Source: Oscillospiraceae bacterium (lineage in GTDB: Bacteria > Bacillota > Clostridia > Oscillospirales > Oscillospiraceae). From it: a stretch of DNA of 35,504 bases. The stretch lies in the NCBI GenBank assembly GCA_017522015.1, contig JAFXAW010000043.1, forward strand, positions 1-35,504. The letters run 5' to 3'. The number at the start of each line of letters is the position of its first letter. Within the stretch, counting starts at the first letter, position 1. Shown piece by piece: positions 22,720-32,064 of the stretch. The notes below the pieces were generated by a model, which was not told where the DNA came from, did no database searches, and worked only from the letters and a program-made list of their open reading frames with translations. Both the position numbers and the translations under genes were made by a program.

Positions 22720-24099
22720 ATGAGTGAAACAAAGGCAAGGCTCAAGGTCGGCACGGACCTGACCGAGGGCAGCATCATGAAAACGCTGATCGTGTTTGCA
22801 ATTCCGATGATCCTTGCAAACCTGGTTCAGCAGCTTTACAACACCGTTGACCTGATCGTCATCGGCAAGTTTGCCGGTAGCGCCGGCACAGTGGGAACGG
22901 GCACCGGCGGTGAGCTTGCCAATTTCCTCACGCTGATCGGCATGGGTTTTTCCGGCGCCGGACAGGTGTATATTGCGCAGCTTGCGGGCGCGAAACAGCA
23001 GGAAAAGGTTCGCCGTGCGATCGGTACCTTGCTCACGCTGATGATTTCGGCGAGTGTTGTGCTCGGCGTTGCGGGCAGTCTGGTCACTCGTCCGTTCCTG
23101 AACCTGATCAACACACCGGCGGAGGCGTTCGAACCGGCGCGGGAATACATGATCGTCACCTGCCTCGGCATGCCCTTTGTTTTCGGTTACAATGCCGTTT
23201 GCGGCATTTTGCGCGGTATGGGTGAATCGAAGCGGCCGCTGGAATTCGTCATCGTGGCTGCGGTCGTGAATGTTGTGCTCGACATCCTCTTTGTTGCTGT
23301 TTTCAAGCTTGGCTGCTTCGGCACCGCGCTTGCAACGGTGCTTGCACAGGCGGCTTCCTTCTTCATGGCGCTGCGCTTTATGTACCGCAGCCGTGTGGAG
23401 ATGGGCTTTGAATTCAAAGCCCAGAACTTCAAGCCCTACGCTGAGCAGACGAAGGTCATTTTGCGCCTCGGCCTGTTGAAGGCCGCGCAGGGTGCGCTGA
23501 TTAACGTTTCCATGCTCTACTGCAGCGCCCAGGTCAACTCCTTCGGCCTCGTCGCCGCTGCGGTCAACAACATCGGCAACAAGATCACCCGCTTCTCCAA
23601 CATCGTCACAACGAGTGTGGACACCGGCGCTGCCGCCATCATCGGGCAGAGCCTCGGCGCGGGCAAGCCGGAGCGCGCGAAGAAGACCGTTTATTCTGCG
23701 CTTATCATCGCCATGGCGATCACGGTTGTCAACTGCGTGCTCGCGCTGACGATCCCGCGCGGCATTTTCCGCGTCTTCTCGGACGATCCGGCGGTCATCG
23801 AGTTTGGCGTCACCTATATGCACATCTCCCTGATCACCTTTGTGCTGGCCGGCTTCATGGGTCCCTACGGCGCCATGATCACCGGCGACGGCAACGCGGT
23901 TTACGGCTTCATCATCGGCATCCTCGACAGCGTTGTGCTGCGCATTGGCATCAGCATCGTGCTGGCACAGGTCTTCGATATGGGCGTGCTCGGTTACTTC
24001 TACGGCATCGCGCTCGGACGCGTGGCACCCACCATTATGTCGGTTGCCTATTTCTACTCCAACCGCTGGAGAAAACGGAAACTGCTTTCCGAAGGATAA
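22720..24099 (+). CDS. MATE-family efflux transporter
   Basis: A 459-residue inner-membrane antiporter with about twelve transmembrane helices, exporting cationic drugs or metabolites with Na+ or H+. Family marks are the N-terminal GSIMKTLIVFAIPMILANLV, QQLYNTVDLIVIGKFAG, the SGAGQVYIAQLAGAKQQEKV loop and, at mid-protein, TSVDTGAAAIIGQSLGAGKP. An in-frame ATG 26 codons upstream (22642) also has a weak ribosome site. I chose 22720 because the protein then starts just before the conserved core (MSETKARLKVGTDLTEGSI). The intact gene contrasts with the MATE fragment at 13.6 kb, which is not a copy of it. The substrate is unknown. Confidence 0.92.
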   Translation: MSETKARLKVGTDLTEGSIMKTLIVFAIPMILANLVQQLYNTVDLIVIGKFAGSAGTVGTGTGGELANFLTLIGMGFSGAGQVYIAQLAGAKQQEKVRRAIGTLLTLMISASVVLGVAGSLVTRPFLNLINTPAEAFEPAREYMIVTCLGMPFVFGYNAVCGILRGMGESKRPLEFVIVAAVVNVVLDILFVAVFKLGCFGTALATVLAQAASFFMALRFMYRSRVEMGFEFKAQNFKPYAEQTKVILRLGLLKAAQGALINVSMLYCSAQVNSFGLVAAAVNNIGNKITRFSNIVTTSVDTGAAAIIGQSLGAGKPERAKKTVYSALIIAMAITVVNCVLALTIPRGIFRVFSDDPAVIEFGVTYMHISLITFVLAGFMGPYGAMITGDGNAVYGFIIGILDSVVLRIGISIVLAQVFDMGVLGYFYGIALGRVAPTIMSVAYFYSNRWRKRKLLSEG

Positions 24100-24118
24100 A
24101 TGGACGCATCACCTTTTC

Positions 24119-24158
24119 AGCGGGCGGCAAAAGGGCACTTTTGCCGCCCGCTTTGCCT
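24119..24158 (+). terminator. Terminator of the MATE gene
   Basis: AGCGGGCGGCAAAAG, GGCA loop, CTTTTGCCGCCCGCT, TTGCCTT; perfect 15-bp stem. Confidence 0.88.
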
Positions 24159-24209
24159 TGTAACTTTACGAATTTACAGAAAATTCATCTTACGCGGGGT
24201 CATACGATA

Positions 24210-24236
24210 TTGACATCTCAAATACTCTGGTATAAT
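24210..24236 (+). promoter_or_regulatory. Extended -10 promoter of the fused ABC transporter gene
   Basis: TGGTATAAT is an extended -10 (TGn before TATAAT). TTGACA lies 15 bases upstream, short spacing that the extended -10 can offset. Confidence 0.7.
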
Positions 24237-24326
24237 AGACATATCAAGAAAAATTTGGACTTATCTCCGCTTTGGGAGCGCGCAGCGCGCATCCGGGCGG
24301 CAACGAAGCCCCGGAAAGGAAAAAGC

Positions 24327-26975
24327 ATGCTCAAACTCACCGGTATCACAAAGGATTATCAGGTCGGTGACCTGAGAACCCATGCGCTTTGCGGCGTGGA
24401 TATTGAATTTCGCCGCAATGAATTTGTCGCGATTCTCGGCCCCTCCGGCTGCGGAAAGACGACGCTGCTCAACATCATCGGCGGACTTGACCGCTACACG
24501 GAAGGAGACCTCATCATCGGCGGCGTCTCCACCAAGGATTATAAGGACGCGGATTGGGACACCTATCGCAACCACTCCGTCGGCTTTGTGTTTCAGAGCT
24601 ACAATCTGATCCCGCATCAGACGGTGCTGGCAAATGTGGAGCTGGCGCTGACGCTGACGGGTGTGCCGAAGGCGGAGCGCGTGCGCCGCGCGAAAGCCGT
24701 CCTCGAGCGCGTCGGCCTGGGCGAGCAGATCCATAAAAAGCCCAATCAGCTCTCCGGCGGACAGATGCAGCGCGTGGCCATCGCGCGCGCGCTCGTCAAC
24801 GACCCGGACATCATTCTGGCCGACGAGCCGACGGGCGCGCTCGACAGCGAGACGAGCGTGCAGGTCATGGATGTGCTGCGGGAGATCTCCGGGGAGAAGC
24901 TCATCATCATGGTCACGCACAACGCGGACCTTGCGGAGGAATATGCCGACCGCATCGTGCGGCTGAAGGACGGCCACGTCATCGACGACTCGAACCCCTG
25001 CCCGCCGGGCGAGGGGGAGAAGACACCCGCGGACAAGCGCGGGAAGAAGCAGAAAAAGCCCTCCATGTCCTTCTTCACGGCGCTTTCCCTGAGTCTGAAC
25101 AACCTGCTCACCAAAAAGACGCGCACAATTCTGACCGCGCTGGCCGGAAGCATCGGCATCATCGGCATCGCCGCCATCCTCGCGCTCTCCACGGGCATCG
25201 AGCGCTATATCGACAGCATGGAGGAGGGAACGCTCTCGAGCTATCCGCTCACCATCCAGAGCGAGACGGTGGACATGAGCGCCTTCCTCACCGGACTGAC
25301 CGGAAAGCTGGAAAACTGGGAGGAGCATGAGCTGGATAAGGTCTATTCCGTGAGCGTGATGACGGATGTTGTCAACACCTTTGCCGGCGGCGTCACCAAG
25401 AATGACATGACCGGCTTCAAAAAGTTCCTCGAAAGCAGCGAGAGCGGCATCGAGCCCTACATCACCGACATTTCCTATAGCTATAACACGCCGCTGAACG
25501 TCTACCGTACCGACGAGAACGGCAAGGTTGCCCAGGTGAATCCGAGTCAGCTTATGGAAAAAATGGGCATGAGCAACCCCATGATGGAGTACGGCAGCAG
25601 CTTCGGCAGCATGGGCAGCGCGGATGCCTGGACGGAGCTCATCGGCGACGAGGAGCTGCTCTCCCGCCAGTATGACGTTCTGGCCGGCCGCCTGCCCAGC
25701 GCGGCGGACGAGGTGGTGTTCATCGTTTCGAAGAACAACGAGGTTTCGGACTTTATGCTCTATACGCTCGCCCTGCTGGATCAGGATGAGCTGCGGGACA
25801 TCGCCAAAAAAATTCTCAACAACGAACCGATCGAGACCGAAGACGTGACCATGACCTATGAGGAGGTTCTGGATCTGCGCTTCAAGCTCCTGCCGAACAC
25901 GGGGCTTTATGAGAAGGATTCCGCCGGTGTCTGGCAGGACATCTCCGGCAACAAGATGCGCCTTGCCGCGGCCGTTGCCGCTGCGCCGGAAATCAAGGTG
26001 GTCGGCATTCTGCGCGCGGCCGAGGGCAGCTCGGGCGCGATCAGCGGCGACAAGATCGGCTATACGCATGGACTCACAAACTGGCTGCTTGAGCTCATCA
26101 ACAGCAGCGAGATCGTCCGGGAGCAGAAGGAAAATCCCGATGTGGACATCTTCACCGGCATCGCCTTTGATGCGGCGGAGTCCGCGCCCGAGATTCCGGA
26201 GTTCCATACGATGGAGGAGCTGCAGGCCTTTGCCATGATGCTGCCCGAGGCGGAGCAGCAGGAGCTCATGGCCGGCGTTGCGCAGATGCAGGGTGCGGGT
26301 ATGCCCGCAGAACAGATCCTCTCCCTCATCAATTCCCAGCTCGGCCAGATGCCGACGACGGATGCCACCTATGAGGGGAACCTCAATCGCCTCGGCGTTG
26401 CGGATCCGGATGCCCCGAGCATCATCAACATCTATCCCGCCGATTTTGAGTCCAAGGACAGGATCGTGGAGATCATCGACGCGTATAACGAGAGCGTGCC
26501 CGAGGAAAGCCGGATTCACTATACGGACTATGTGGGGCTGCTGATGAGCTCCATCACGACCATCATCAACGCCATCAGCTATGTGCTGATCGCCTTTGTG
26601 TCCATTTCGCTCATCGTCTCCTCCATCATGATCGGCATCATCACCTATATCAGCGTGCTTGAGCGCACGAAGGAGATCGGCATCCTGCGCGCCATGGGCG
26701 CGAGCAAGCGCGACGTCAGCCGCGTGTTCAACGCCGAGACCATCATCATCGGCCTGATCTCCGGCCTGATCGGCATCGGCGCGACGCTGCTGCTGTGTCT
26801 CCCCTCCGGGGCGATGCTGCGCCACTTTGCGGAGATTGAGGCTGCGGCCGTGCTGCCGCCCGTGGCGGGCATCGTGCTGGTGTGCGTGAGCGTCCTGCTG
26901 ACCTTTATTGCGGGCCTCATCCCCTCGGGCATCGCGGCGAAGAAGGACCCCGTCATCGCGCTGCGCACGGAGTAA
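24327..26975 (+). CDS. Fused ABC transporter ATPase-permease (MacB/FtsX type)
   Basis: An 882-residue single polypeptide. The ATPase is N-terminal: Walker [10 protein letters not shown] (38-46), Q-loop [11 protein letters not shown], signature LSGGQ (142-146), Walker B IILADE (162-167) and H-loop H198. A Lys-rich linker (about 225-245) leads to TM1 (about 267-290). A large extracytoplasmic region of some 470 residues follows, then three C-terminal helices typical of FtsX/MacB permeases ([55 protein letters not shown]). MacB-type machines work by mechanotransmission rather than by moving substrate through a channel. In Bacillota they often handle peptides or cell-wall signals. The ATG follows AAAGGA. 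No two-component or BceA-like partner is adjacent. Confidence 0.92.
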   Translation: MLKLTGITKDYQVGDLRTHALCGVDIEFRRNEFVAILGPSGCGKTTLLNIIGGLDRYTEGDLIIGGVSTKDYKDADWDTYRNHSVGFVFQSYNLIPHQTVLANVELALTLTGVPKAERVRRAKAVLERVGLGEQIHKKPNQLSGGQMQRVAIARALVNDPDIILADEPTGALDSETSVQVMDVLREISGEKLIIMVTHNADLAEEYADRIVRLKDGHVIDDSNPCPPGEGEKTPADKRGKKQKKPSMSFFTALSLSLNNLLTKKTRTILTALAGSIGIIGIAAILALSTGIERYIDSMEEGTLSSYPLTIQSETVDMSAFLTGLTGKLENWEEHELDKVYSVSVMTDVVNTFAGGVTKNDMTGFKKFLESSESGIEPYITDISYSYNTPLNVYRTDENGKVAQVNPSQLMEKMGMSNPMMEYGSSFGSMGSADAWTELIGDEELLSRQYDVLAGRLPSAADEVVFIVSKNNEVSDFMLYTLALLDQDELRDIAKKILNNEPIETEDVTMTYEEVLDLRFKLLPNTGLYEKDSAGVWQDISGNKMRLAAAVAAAPEIKVVGILRAAEGSSGAISGDKIGYTHGLTNWLLELINSSEIVREQKENPDVDIFTGIAFDAAESAPEIPEFHTMEELQAFAMMLPEAEQQELMAGVAQMQGAGMPAEQILSLINSQLGQMPTTDATYEGNLNRLGVADPDAPSIINIYPADFESKDRIVEIIDAYNESVPEESRIHYTDYVGLLMSSITTIINAISYVLIAFVSISLIVSSIMIGIITYISVLERTKEIGILRAMGASKRDVSRVFNAETIIIGLISGLIGIGATLLLCLPSGAMLRHFAEIEAAAVLPPVAGIVLVCVSVLLTFIAGLIPSGIAAKKDPVIALRTE

Positions 26976-27023
26976 AACTCCGTTTCGCACGCGAGAGGAA
27001 AAGCATTTTTATACAGAACGAAA

Positions 27024-27074
27024 TCCCCGTGCGTAAGAGAAAAAGCCTCCCCTGCGCACGGGGAAAAATTTTTT
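27024..27074 (+). terminator. Terminator of the fused ABC transporter gene
   Basis: TCCCCGTGCG / CGCACGGGGA with a 21-base loop, then AAAATTTTTT. Confidence 0.6.
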
Positions 27075-27075
27075 A

Positions 27076-27104
27076 TAGACAAGGTATCTCCGGTATCGTA
27101 TAAT
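27076..27104 (+). promoter_or_regulatory. Sigma-A promoter of the heterodimeric ABC exporter operon
   Basis: TAGACA, 17 bases, TATAAT, about 100 bases before the first gene. Confidence 0.7.
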
Positions 27105-27206
27105 GAAAACAGAAAATTTGTATGCGAAGTGTTTTCGCAGCATGGCGCTGCGGGGAACCGGACGGGCGAAGCGCGCCGTCCGTGAGCAGGGAAAGAGGTT
27201 TTGCCT

Positions 27207-28964
27207 TTGAAAATGATCAAGACGTTGATCGTAAGCTTCGGGAAGTATACGAAGTTTCTGATCCTCTCGTGTTTGTTCGTGACGCTGGAAGTTTTGTTTG
27301 ACATCCTGCTGCCGCGCTACATGGGAAAGCTCATCGACTTCGGCATCGAATCCGGAAGCATTGCAAACACCGTCCACTACGGTTTGATTCTGGTCGCCTT
27401 CGCGGCGGCGGCGACGGTTACCGGCATCCTGGCCGGACGCTTTTCGGCGCGCGCGTCCTCCGGCTTTGCAAAGAATATGCGCCGGCGCATTTTTGAGAAG
27501 GTGCAGACCTTCTCCTTTTCGAACATTGACTATTACTCCACCAGCGGACTTGTCACGCGCATGACCACGGACGTGTCCAACGTGCAGATGGCCGTGATGA
27601 TGATTATCCGCACGGTGCTGCGCGCGCCGCTGATGATCGTTTTTGTGCTGATCTCCGCCTTCAGCATCAACAGGCAGCTGCCGATCATCTATCTGTGCTG
27701 CATCCCGGTGCTGCTCATTGCGCTGTGCGCGATCGTGCGCATCGTCTTTCCGATCATGCGGCGCGTTTTCCGCATTTATGACGACATGAACAACGTTGTG
27801 CAGGAAAATCTGCACGGCATCCGCGTGGTCAAATCCTTCATCCGCGAGGAGCATGAGTCGGAGAAATTCCGCAAGGTGGCCGGAAAAATTCAGAATCTTT
27901 ACATCCGGTCCGAGCGCATCATGGCGCTCAACCACCCGATTATGCAGACTTGTATGCACGTGGTGTTTCTGCTGGTGGCCTGGATCGGCGCGAAGCTGAT
28001 CGTGGCCAGCGGCAACAATCCGGATGTCGGCATGACGACCGGCTACCTGATGACCATGTTTACATACTCCACGCAGATTCTCATGAGCGTGATGGCGCTG
28101 TCGATGATCTTCACCATGATCACCATCGCGCGCGCCTCCGCCGAGCGCATCACAGAGGTGCTGCTCGACGAGAGCAGCATCCGCAATCCCGACGCGCCGA
28201 AAACCGAGGTTGCCGACGGCAGCATCGCCTTCAAGGGCGTGAAATTCAGCTATCGGGGCGAGGACGGCAGCGCGGTTTTGAAGGATATTGATCTGGAGAT
28301 TGCCTCCGGCGAGACGGTGGGCATCCTCGGCGGCACGGGCTCGAGCAAATCCACGCTCGTGCAGCTCATCCCGCGCTTGTACGACGTGACGGAGGGCTCC
28401 GTTTCCGTCGGCGGCGTGGATGTGCGCGAATACGACCTGACTGCGCTGCGCAGCTCGGTGGCGATGGTGCTGCAGAAAAACGAGCTTTTCTCCGGCTCCA
28501 TCAAGGACAATCTCCGCTGGGGCAACGAGAACGCAACGGACGAGGAGATCGTCCACGCCTGCCGCATCGCGCAGGCGGACGGATTTATCCGCGATTTCCC
28601 GGACGGTTACGACACGCACATCGAGCAGGGCGGCACGAACGTCTCCGGCGGCCAGAAGCAGCGGCTTTGCATCGCGCGGGCGCTGCTGACCTCGCCGAAG
28701 GTGCTGATTCTGGACGACTCGACCTCCGCGGTTGACACCGAGACGGACGCCATGATCCGCCGCGCCTTCCGGGACGAGATGGCCGATGTGACAAAGCTCA
28801 TCATTGCCCAGCGCATCTCCTCCGTGCAGGATGCGGACAAAATCATCGTGCTCGACGAGGGCAAGATCATCGCCTGCGGCACACATGAGCAGCTGCTGGA
28901 AAACAGCGAGGTCTACCGCGAGGTCTATGAATCGCAGCTGAAGGGAGGCGAGGAGAATGCCTAG
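27207..28964 (+). CDS. Heterodimeric ABC exporter subunit with degenerate ATP site
   Basis: A 585-residue type IV (B-family) half-exporter: six transmembrane helices (about 1-310) and an ATPase domain. It has Walker A GGTGSSKST (375-383), signature VSGGQ (about 479-483) and Walker B VLILDD (about 499-504), where the catalytic Glu is Asp. The H-loop His is Gln (IAQRISS). This is the non-catalytic half typical of heterodimers such as TM287/288 and BmrCD, and matches the complementary partner downstream. The start is a TTG eight bases after AGAGG. ATG at 27213 is too far from the site and TTG at 27201 is too close. It overlaps the partner gene by eight bases, so the two are translationally coupled. 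The exported compound, probably a drug, lipid or peptide, is unknown. Confidence 0.9.
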   Translation: MKMIKTLIVSFGKYTKFLILSCLFVTLEVLFDILLPRYMGKLIDFGIESGSIANTVHYGLILVAFAAAATVTGILAGRFSARASSGFAKNMRRRIFEKVQTFSFSNIDYYSTSGLVTRMTTDVSNVQMAVMMIIRTVLRAPLMIVFVLISAFSINRQLPIIYLCCIPVLLIALCAIVRIVFPIMRRVFRIYDDMNNVVQENLHGIRVVKSFIREEHESEKFRKVAGKIQNLYIRSERIMALNHPIMQTCMHVVFLLVAWIGAKLIVASGNNPDVGMTTGYLMTMFTYSTQILMSVMALSMIFTMITIARASAERITEVLLDESSIRNPDAPKTEVADGSIAFKGVKFSYRGEDGSAVLKDIDLEIASGETVGILGGTGSSKSTLVQLIPRLYDVTEGSVSVGGVDVREYDLTALRSSVAMVLQKNELFSGSIKDNLRWGNENATDEEIVHACRIAQADGFIRDFPDGYDTHIEQGGTNVSGGQKQRLCIARALLTSPKVLILDDSTSAVDTETDAMIRRAFRDEMADVTKLIIAQRISSVQDADKIIVLDEGKIIACGTHEQLLENSEVYREVYESQLKGGEENA

Positions 28965-30924
28965 GATGGGAGGCCCCGGCGGCCGTGGCGGACACGGCGC
29001 GCGTTTTGACGAAAACGGAAACCGCAAAAAGATTGATTTCAAATCCATCCGCTTAGACACGGTCAAGCGTGTTCTGGCCTATCTCGCGCCCTATAAGTGG
29101 CAGGTGATCCTGGTTTTCGCGAGCATCGTGATCTCGGCTGTGGGCTCGATTGCAACGAGCATGTTCATCCGTCCGCTGATCGACGACTATATTGCGCCGC
29201 TGCTGCTGCAGGGCGACAATCCGGATTACTCCGGCCTGCTTCGGCTGATCTTCACGATGGCCGGCATCTATGCGCTGACGACCTTCTGCGGCTGGTTTAC
29301 CTCCCGCACGATGGCCGGCATCACGCAGCGTGTGCTCCATGACGTGCGCACGACGATGTTTGACAAGATGCAGCGCCTGCCGATCAAGTATTTTGACACA
29401 AACACTTACGGCGACGTGATGAGCTGCTACACCAACGACACGGACACGCTGCGTCAGCTCATTTCGCAGGCGCTGCCGAACGTGTTTTCCTCCTGCATTA
29501 CGCTGATCTCGGTGCTGGTGTCGATGCTGCTGCTGAGCTTCTGGCTGACGATTGTATCGCTGATTTTCGTTGTGCTGATCGTGTTTGTGTCCGCCTATAT
29601 CGCCTCGCACAGTGGACGTTACTTTGTGCGGATGCAAAACAGCCTCGCCCGCGTCAACGGCTACATCGAGGAGATGATCAATGGCCAGCGGGTCGTCAAG
29701 GTTTTCTGCCATGAGAAGAAGGCCAACGAGGGCTTTGAAGAGGTCAACGAGACGATGCGCCGCAACGCCACCGCTGCCACCGGCTATTCCAACATGATGA
29801 TGCCCGTGACCGGCGGCCTCGGCTATGCGCTGTACGTCATTGTGGCGATTGTGGGCGGTGTGCTGGTGGCTTACAAGGTGCCGAACCTCTCCCTGGCCGG
29901 CTGGAGCGTGCTGGGCGTGGGCACCATCGCCTCTTTCGTGCAGCTCTCCCGCAGCTTCATCATGCCGATCACGCAGGTGTCGCAGCAGGCCAGCTCCGTC
30001 GTCATGGGCATGGCGGGCGCGAGCCGCATCTTCGACCTGATGGATACCGAGCCGGAGGTTGATAACGGCACGGTCACACTCGTGAATGTGCAGCGCAGCC
30101 AGGACGGCACGCTCGTCGAGACGGAGGAGCGCACCGGCGTCTGGGCCTGGCGCATCCCGCAGGAGGACGGCAGCGTCACATACACCGAGCTCAAGGGCCA
30201 CGTCACCATGCAGGAAGTGGATTTCGGCTATGTTCCGGAAAAGCCCGTGCTGCATGACATCACGCTTTACGCCGAGCCGGGGCAGAAGGTCGCCTTCGTC
30301 GGCGCGACCGGCGCGGGAAAAACGACGATCACGAACCTCATCAACCGCTTCTATGACATTGACGACGGCAAAATCCGTTACGACGGCGTGAACATCAACC
30401 GCATCCGCAAGGCGGACCTGCGCCGCTCGCTGGGCGTTGTGCTGCAGGATGTCAACCTCTTCACCGGCACGGTCATGGACAACATCCGCTACGGCAAGCT
30501 GGACGCGACGGACGAGGAATGCATCGCCGCGGCGAAGCTCGCCAACGCGCATCACTTCATCATGCGGCTTCCGCAGGGCTATGACACCGTGCTCAAGGGC
30601 GACGGCAGCGGACTGAGTCAGGGACAGCGGCAGCTGATCTCCATCGCGCGCGCCGCGGTCGCCGATCCGCCGGTTATGATTCTCGACGAGGCCACCTCGT
30701 CCATCGATACGCGCACGGAGGCCATCGTCCAGCGCGGCATGGACGCGCTGATGGAGGGGCGCACCGTGTTCGTCATCGCGCACAGGCTCTCCACCGTGCA
30801 TAACAGTGATGTCATCATGGTGCTCGACCACGGAAGAATCATCGAGCGCGGCAGCCATGAGCAGCTGATCGCGAACAAGGGACAGTACTATCGGCTGTAT
30901 ACCGGCGCGTTTGAGCTGGAATAG
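28957..30924 (+). CDS. Heterodimeric ABC exporter subunit with consensus ATP site
   Basis: A 655-residue half-exporter and partner of the preceding gene. It opens with a Gly/Arg-rich tail (MPRMGGPGGRGGHGARFDEN), then six helices (about 45-345). An unusual insert of about 45 residues (370-412, rich in Thr, Glu and Trp) lies between the membrane and ATPase domains. The ATPase has Walker A GATGAGKTT (449-457) and Walker B VMILDE (573-578) with the catalytic Glu, and IAHRLST. Its signature is LSQGQ rather than LSGGQ. In known heterodimers this altered signature faces the degenerate site of the other half, so the two genes fit as one asymmetric machine. The ATG follows GGGAGGCGAGGAG inside the end of the previous gene. 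Confidence 0.92.
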   Translation: MPRMGGPGGRGGHGARFDENGNRKKIDFKSIRLDTVKRVLAYLAPYKWQVILVFASIVISAVGSIATSMFIRPLIDDYIAPLLLQGDNPDYSGLLRLIFTMAGIYALTTFCGWFTSRTMAGITQRVLHDVRTTMFDKMQRLPIKYFDTNTYGDVMSCYTNDTDTLRQLISQALPNVFSSCITLISVLVSMLLLSFWLTIVSLIFVVLIVFVSAYIASHSGRYFVRMQNSLARVNGYIEEMINGQRVVKVFCHEKKANEGFEEVNETMRRNATAATGYSNMMMPVTGGLGYALYVIVAIVGGVLVAYKVPNLSLAGWSVLGVGTIASFVQLSRSFIMPITQVSQQASSVVMGMAGASRIFDLMDTEPEVDNGTVTLVNVQRSQDGTLVETEERTGVWAWRIPQEDGSVTYTELKGHVTMQEVDFGYVPEKPVLHDITLYAEPGQKVAFVGATGAGKTTITNLINRFYDIDDGKIRYDGVNINRIRKADLRRSLGVVLQDVNLFTGTVMDNIRYGKLDATDEECIAAAKLANAHHFIMRLPQGYDTVLKGDGSGLSQGQRQLISIARAAVADPPVMILDEATSSIDTRTEAIVQRGMDALMEGRTVFVIAHRLSTVHNSDVIMVLDHGRIIERGSHEQLIANKGQYYRLYTGAFELE

Positions 30925-30953
30925 GGCAAAAAGTCTGCACCGGATAAGAAAAC

Positions 30954-30998
30954 AAAGGGTGCGCTGCAGAATGAAAACTCTGCAGCGCACCCTTTTTC
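30954..30998 (+). terminator. Terminator of the ABC exporter operon
   Basis: AAAGGGTGCGCTGCAGA, 8-base loop, TCTGCAGCGCACCCTTT, TT; perfect 17-bp stem. Confidence 0.92.
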
Positions 30999-31025
30999 TG
31001 TGCCGTCCTTTTGGTCGGCAATATG

Positions 31026-31052
31026 AGCCGTCCCCGCGGGGACGGCTTTTTT
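31026..31052 (+). terminator. Second terminator before the convergent CsoR gene
   Basis: AGCCGTCCCC / GGGGACGGCT with a minimal loop, then TTTTTT. It backs up the terminator 30 bases upstream. Confidence 0.8.
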
Positions 31053-31077
31053 GTGTCGCGTCTTTGCGCGGATGTAT

Positions 31078-31362
31078 TTACAGGTATTTCTGAATGGCCT
31101 TCTGGAATTCCTCAAGGGCCGCGGTGTCGCCCTCCTCCACCGCGTGCGCGATACAGTGGGAGATATGCTCGTGGATGATCTCTTTTCCGAGGCCGTTGAG
31201 CGCCGAGCGCGTGGCGGCGATCTGCATCAGAACGGCGGCGCAGTCCTCATCCTCCGCAATCATTCTTTTGACGTATTCCAGATGGCCGATCACCCGGGAA
31301 AGCCGGTTGATCTTCCGCTTTTTCTCCTCCGGATCGTGATAGTGCTTGTGGTCGAGCGACAA
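31078..31362 (-). CDS. CsoR/FrmR-family metal- or thiol-sensing repressor
   Basis: A 94-residue all-helical repressor of the CsoR (DUF156) family, members of which bind DNA as tetramers until a metal or sulfur species binds their cysteines. The core KKRKINRLSRVIGHLEYVKRMI is the conserved first helix. Putative ligands are Cys41 (EDEDCAAV), His66 and Cys70 (HEHISHC), the C-H-C pattern of Cu(I)-sensing CsoR. RcnR-type nickel and FrmR-type aldehyde sensors use a different set. The start is TTG, seven bases after AAAGGAGG; no ATG fits. It has its own promoter. No copper exporter or chaperone lies nearby, so its targets are elsewhere or copper sensing is not its role. Confidence 0.9.
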   Translation of the reverse strand: MSLDHKHYHDPEEKKRKINRLSRVIGHLEYVKRMIAEDEDCAAVLMQIAATRSALNGLGKEIIHEHISHCIAHAVEEGDTAALEEFQKAIQKYL

Positions 31363-31402
31363 GGCGAGCCCTCCTTTTTCGTGCGAATCGTCCTTTGCAG
31401 CT

Positions 31403-31431
31403 ATCATACCCGATTTTCGCCGGGATGTCCA
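31403..31431 (-). promoter_or_regulatory. Sigma-A promoter of the CsoR-family gene
   Basis: Minus strand reads TGGACA, 17 bases, TATGAT, about 40 bases before the TTG start. GC-rich palindromic operators typical of CsoR were not obvious. Confidence 0.7.
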
Positions 31432-31436
31432 TAGAA

Positions 31437-31556
31437 ATAAGTTGCGGCGGGAGCGGGGAGAGTGGCGGGGGGGATAAGTTTGCAGCAGAGGGGAGGAAGG
31501 GCGGGGCACAAGCGGGCCGCGGCAGGCGTGGGGGATGCGTTTGCAGCGGGGGAGGC
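31437..31556. repeat. Degenerate G-rich direct repeats
   Basis: Copies at 31471-31498 (GGGATAAGTTTGCAGCAGAG...) and 31531-31556 (GGGGATGCGTTTGCAGCGGG...) are about 60 bases apart. A more decayed copy (AATAAGTTGCGGCGGGAGCG) lies at 31437-31460. Nearly all G/A-rich on the plus strand. No gene lies in this 298-base space apart from the promoter and terminator listed. Confidence 0.55.
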
Positions 31557-31566
31557 AGAGGGGCAA

Positions 31567-31612
31567 AGAGAAAAAAGGAAAAACGGAAGCTGCGTGTTTC
31601 AGCTTCCGTTTT
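31567..31612 (-). terminator. Terminator of the glyoxalase-fold gene
   Basis: Minus strand reads AAAACGGAAGCTG, 7-base loop, CAGCTTCCGTTTT, then TCCTTTTTT. Located 50 bases past the stop. Confidence 0.85.
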
Positions 31613-31660
31613 GCTTGCTCCGTTTTCCGTCTGTGCGGCATCCTCGCCGCGGCGGGGCGC

Positions 31661-32029
31661 TCAGCCCTTGCGGGTGGGGATGATCTCCAGCCAATATCCG
31701 TCCGGATCGCTGATGAAATAGATTCCCATGGCCGGATTTTCAAAGCAGATGCAGCCCATCTCCTCGTGGAGCTTGTGCGCGGCCTCGTAGTCGTCCGCCA
31801 GGAAGGCCAGATGGAACTCGCACTCGCCAAGATCGTAGGGCTGGGGATGGTCTTTCAGCCAGGTGAGCTCCAGCTCGAAGCTGCTCTCGTCGTTGCCCAT
31901 GAAGACGATGGTGAAATCATCGGTGTTGATGCGCTTCACCTCATGAAGGCCCAGCGCTTTTTCATAGAAAGCCATGGACTTGGCCAAATCCGAGACGTTG
32001 TAGTTTTCGTGAATCATTTTGAATTTCAT
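31661..32029 (-). CDS. VOC-superfamily protein, glyoxalase I-like
   Basis: A 122-residue protein of the size of single-domain glyoxalase I. Putative metal ligands lie where expected: H7 (KMIHENYNV), E54 (FELELTW), H73 (CEFHLAF) and E115 (GYWLEIIP), the H-E-H-E set of GloA. Other family marks are SMAFYEKALGL and GIYFISDPDGYWLEI. Glyoxalase I isomerises the hemithioacetal of methylglyoxal, but relatives include fosfomycin-resistance and dioxygenase proteins; the set of ligands favours GloA-like activity. It is on the minus strand after the MBL-fold gene and may share its promoter. MBL-fold neighbours are also found with glyoxalases, but that gene is not a canonical glyoxalase II. Confidence 0.88.
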   Translation of the reverse strand: MKFKMIHENYNVSDLAKSMAFYEKALGLHEVKRINTDDFTIVFMGNDESSFELELTWLKDHPQPYDLGECEFHLAFLADDYEAAHKLHEEMGCICFENPAMGIYFISDPDGYWLEIIPTRKG

Positions 32030-32064
32030 ATTGAACCCCTTTCCCGCGCGCAGCGCTGTATATT

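Noticed and set aside
31078-31830. A 250-residue minus-strand protein including the CsoR region.
   Set aside because: Only the last 94 residues have family similarity; the rest covers the promoter, repeats and the end of the next gene. TTG after AAAGGAGG is the fitting start.
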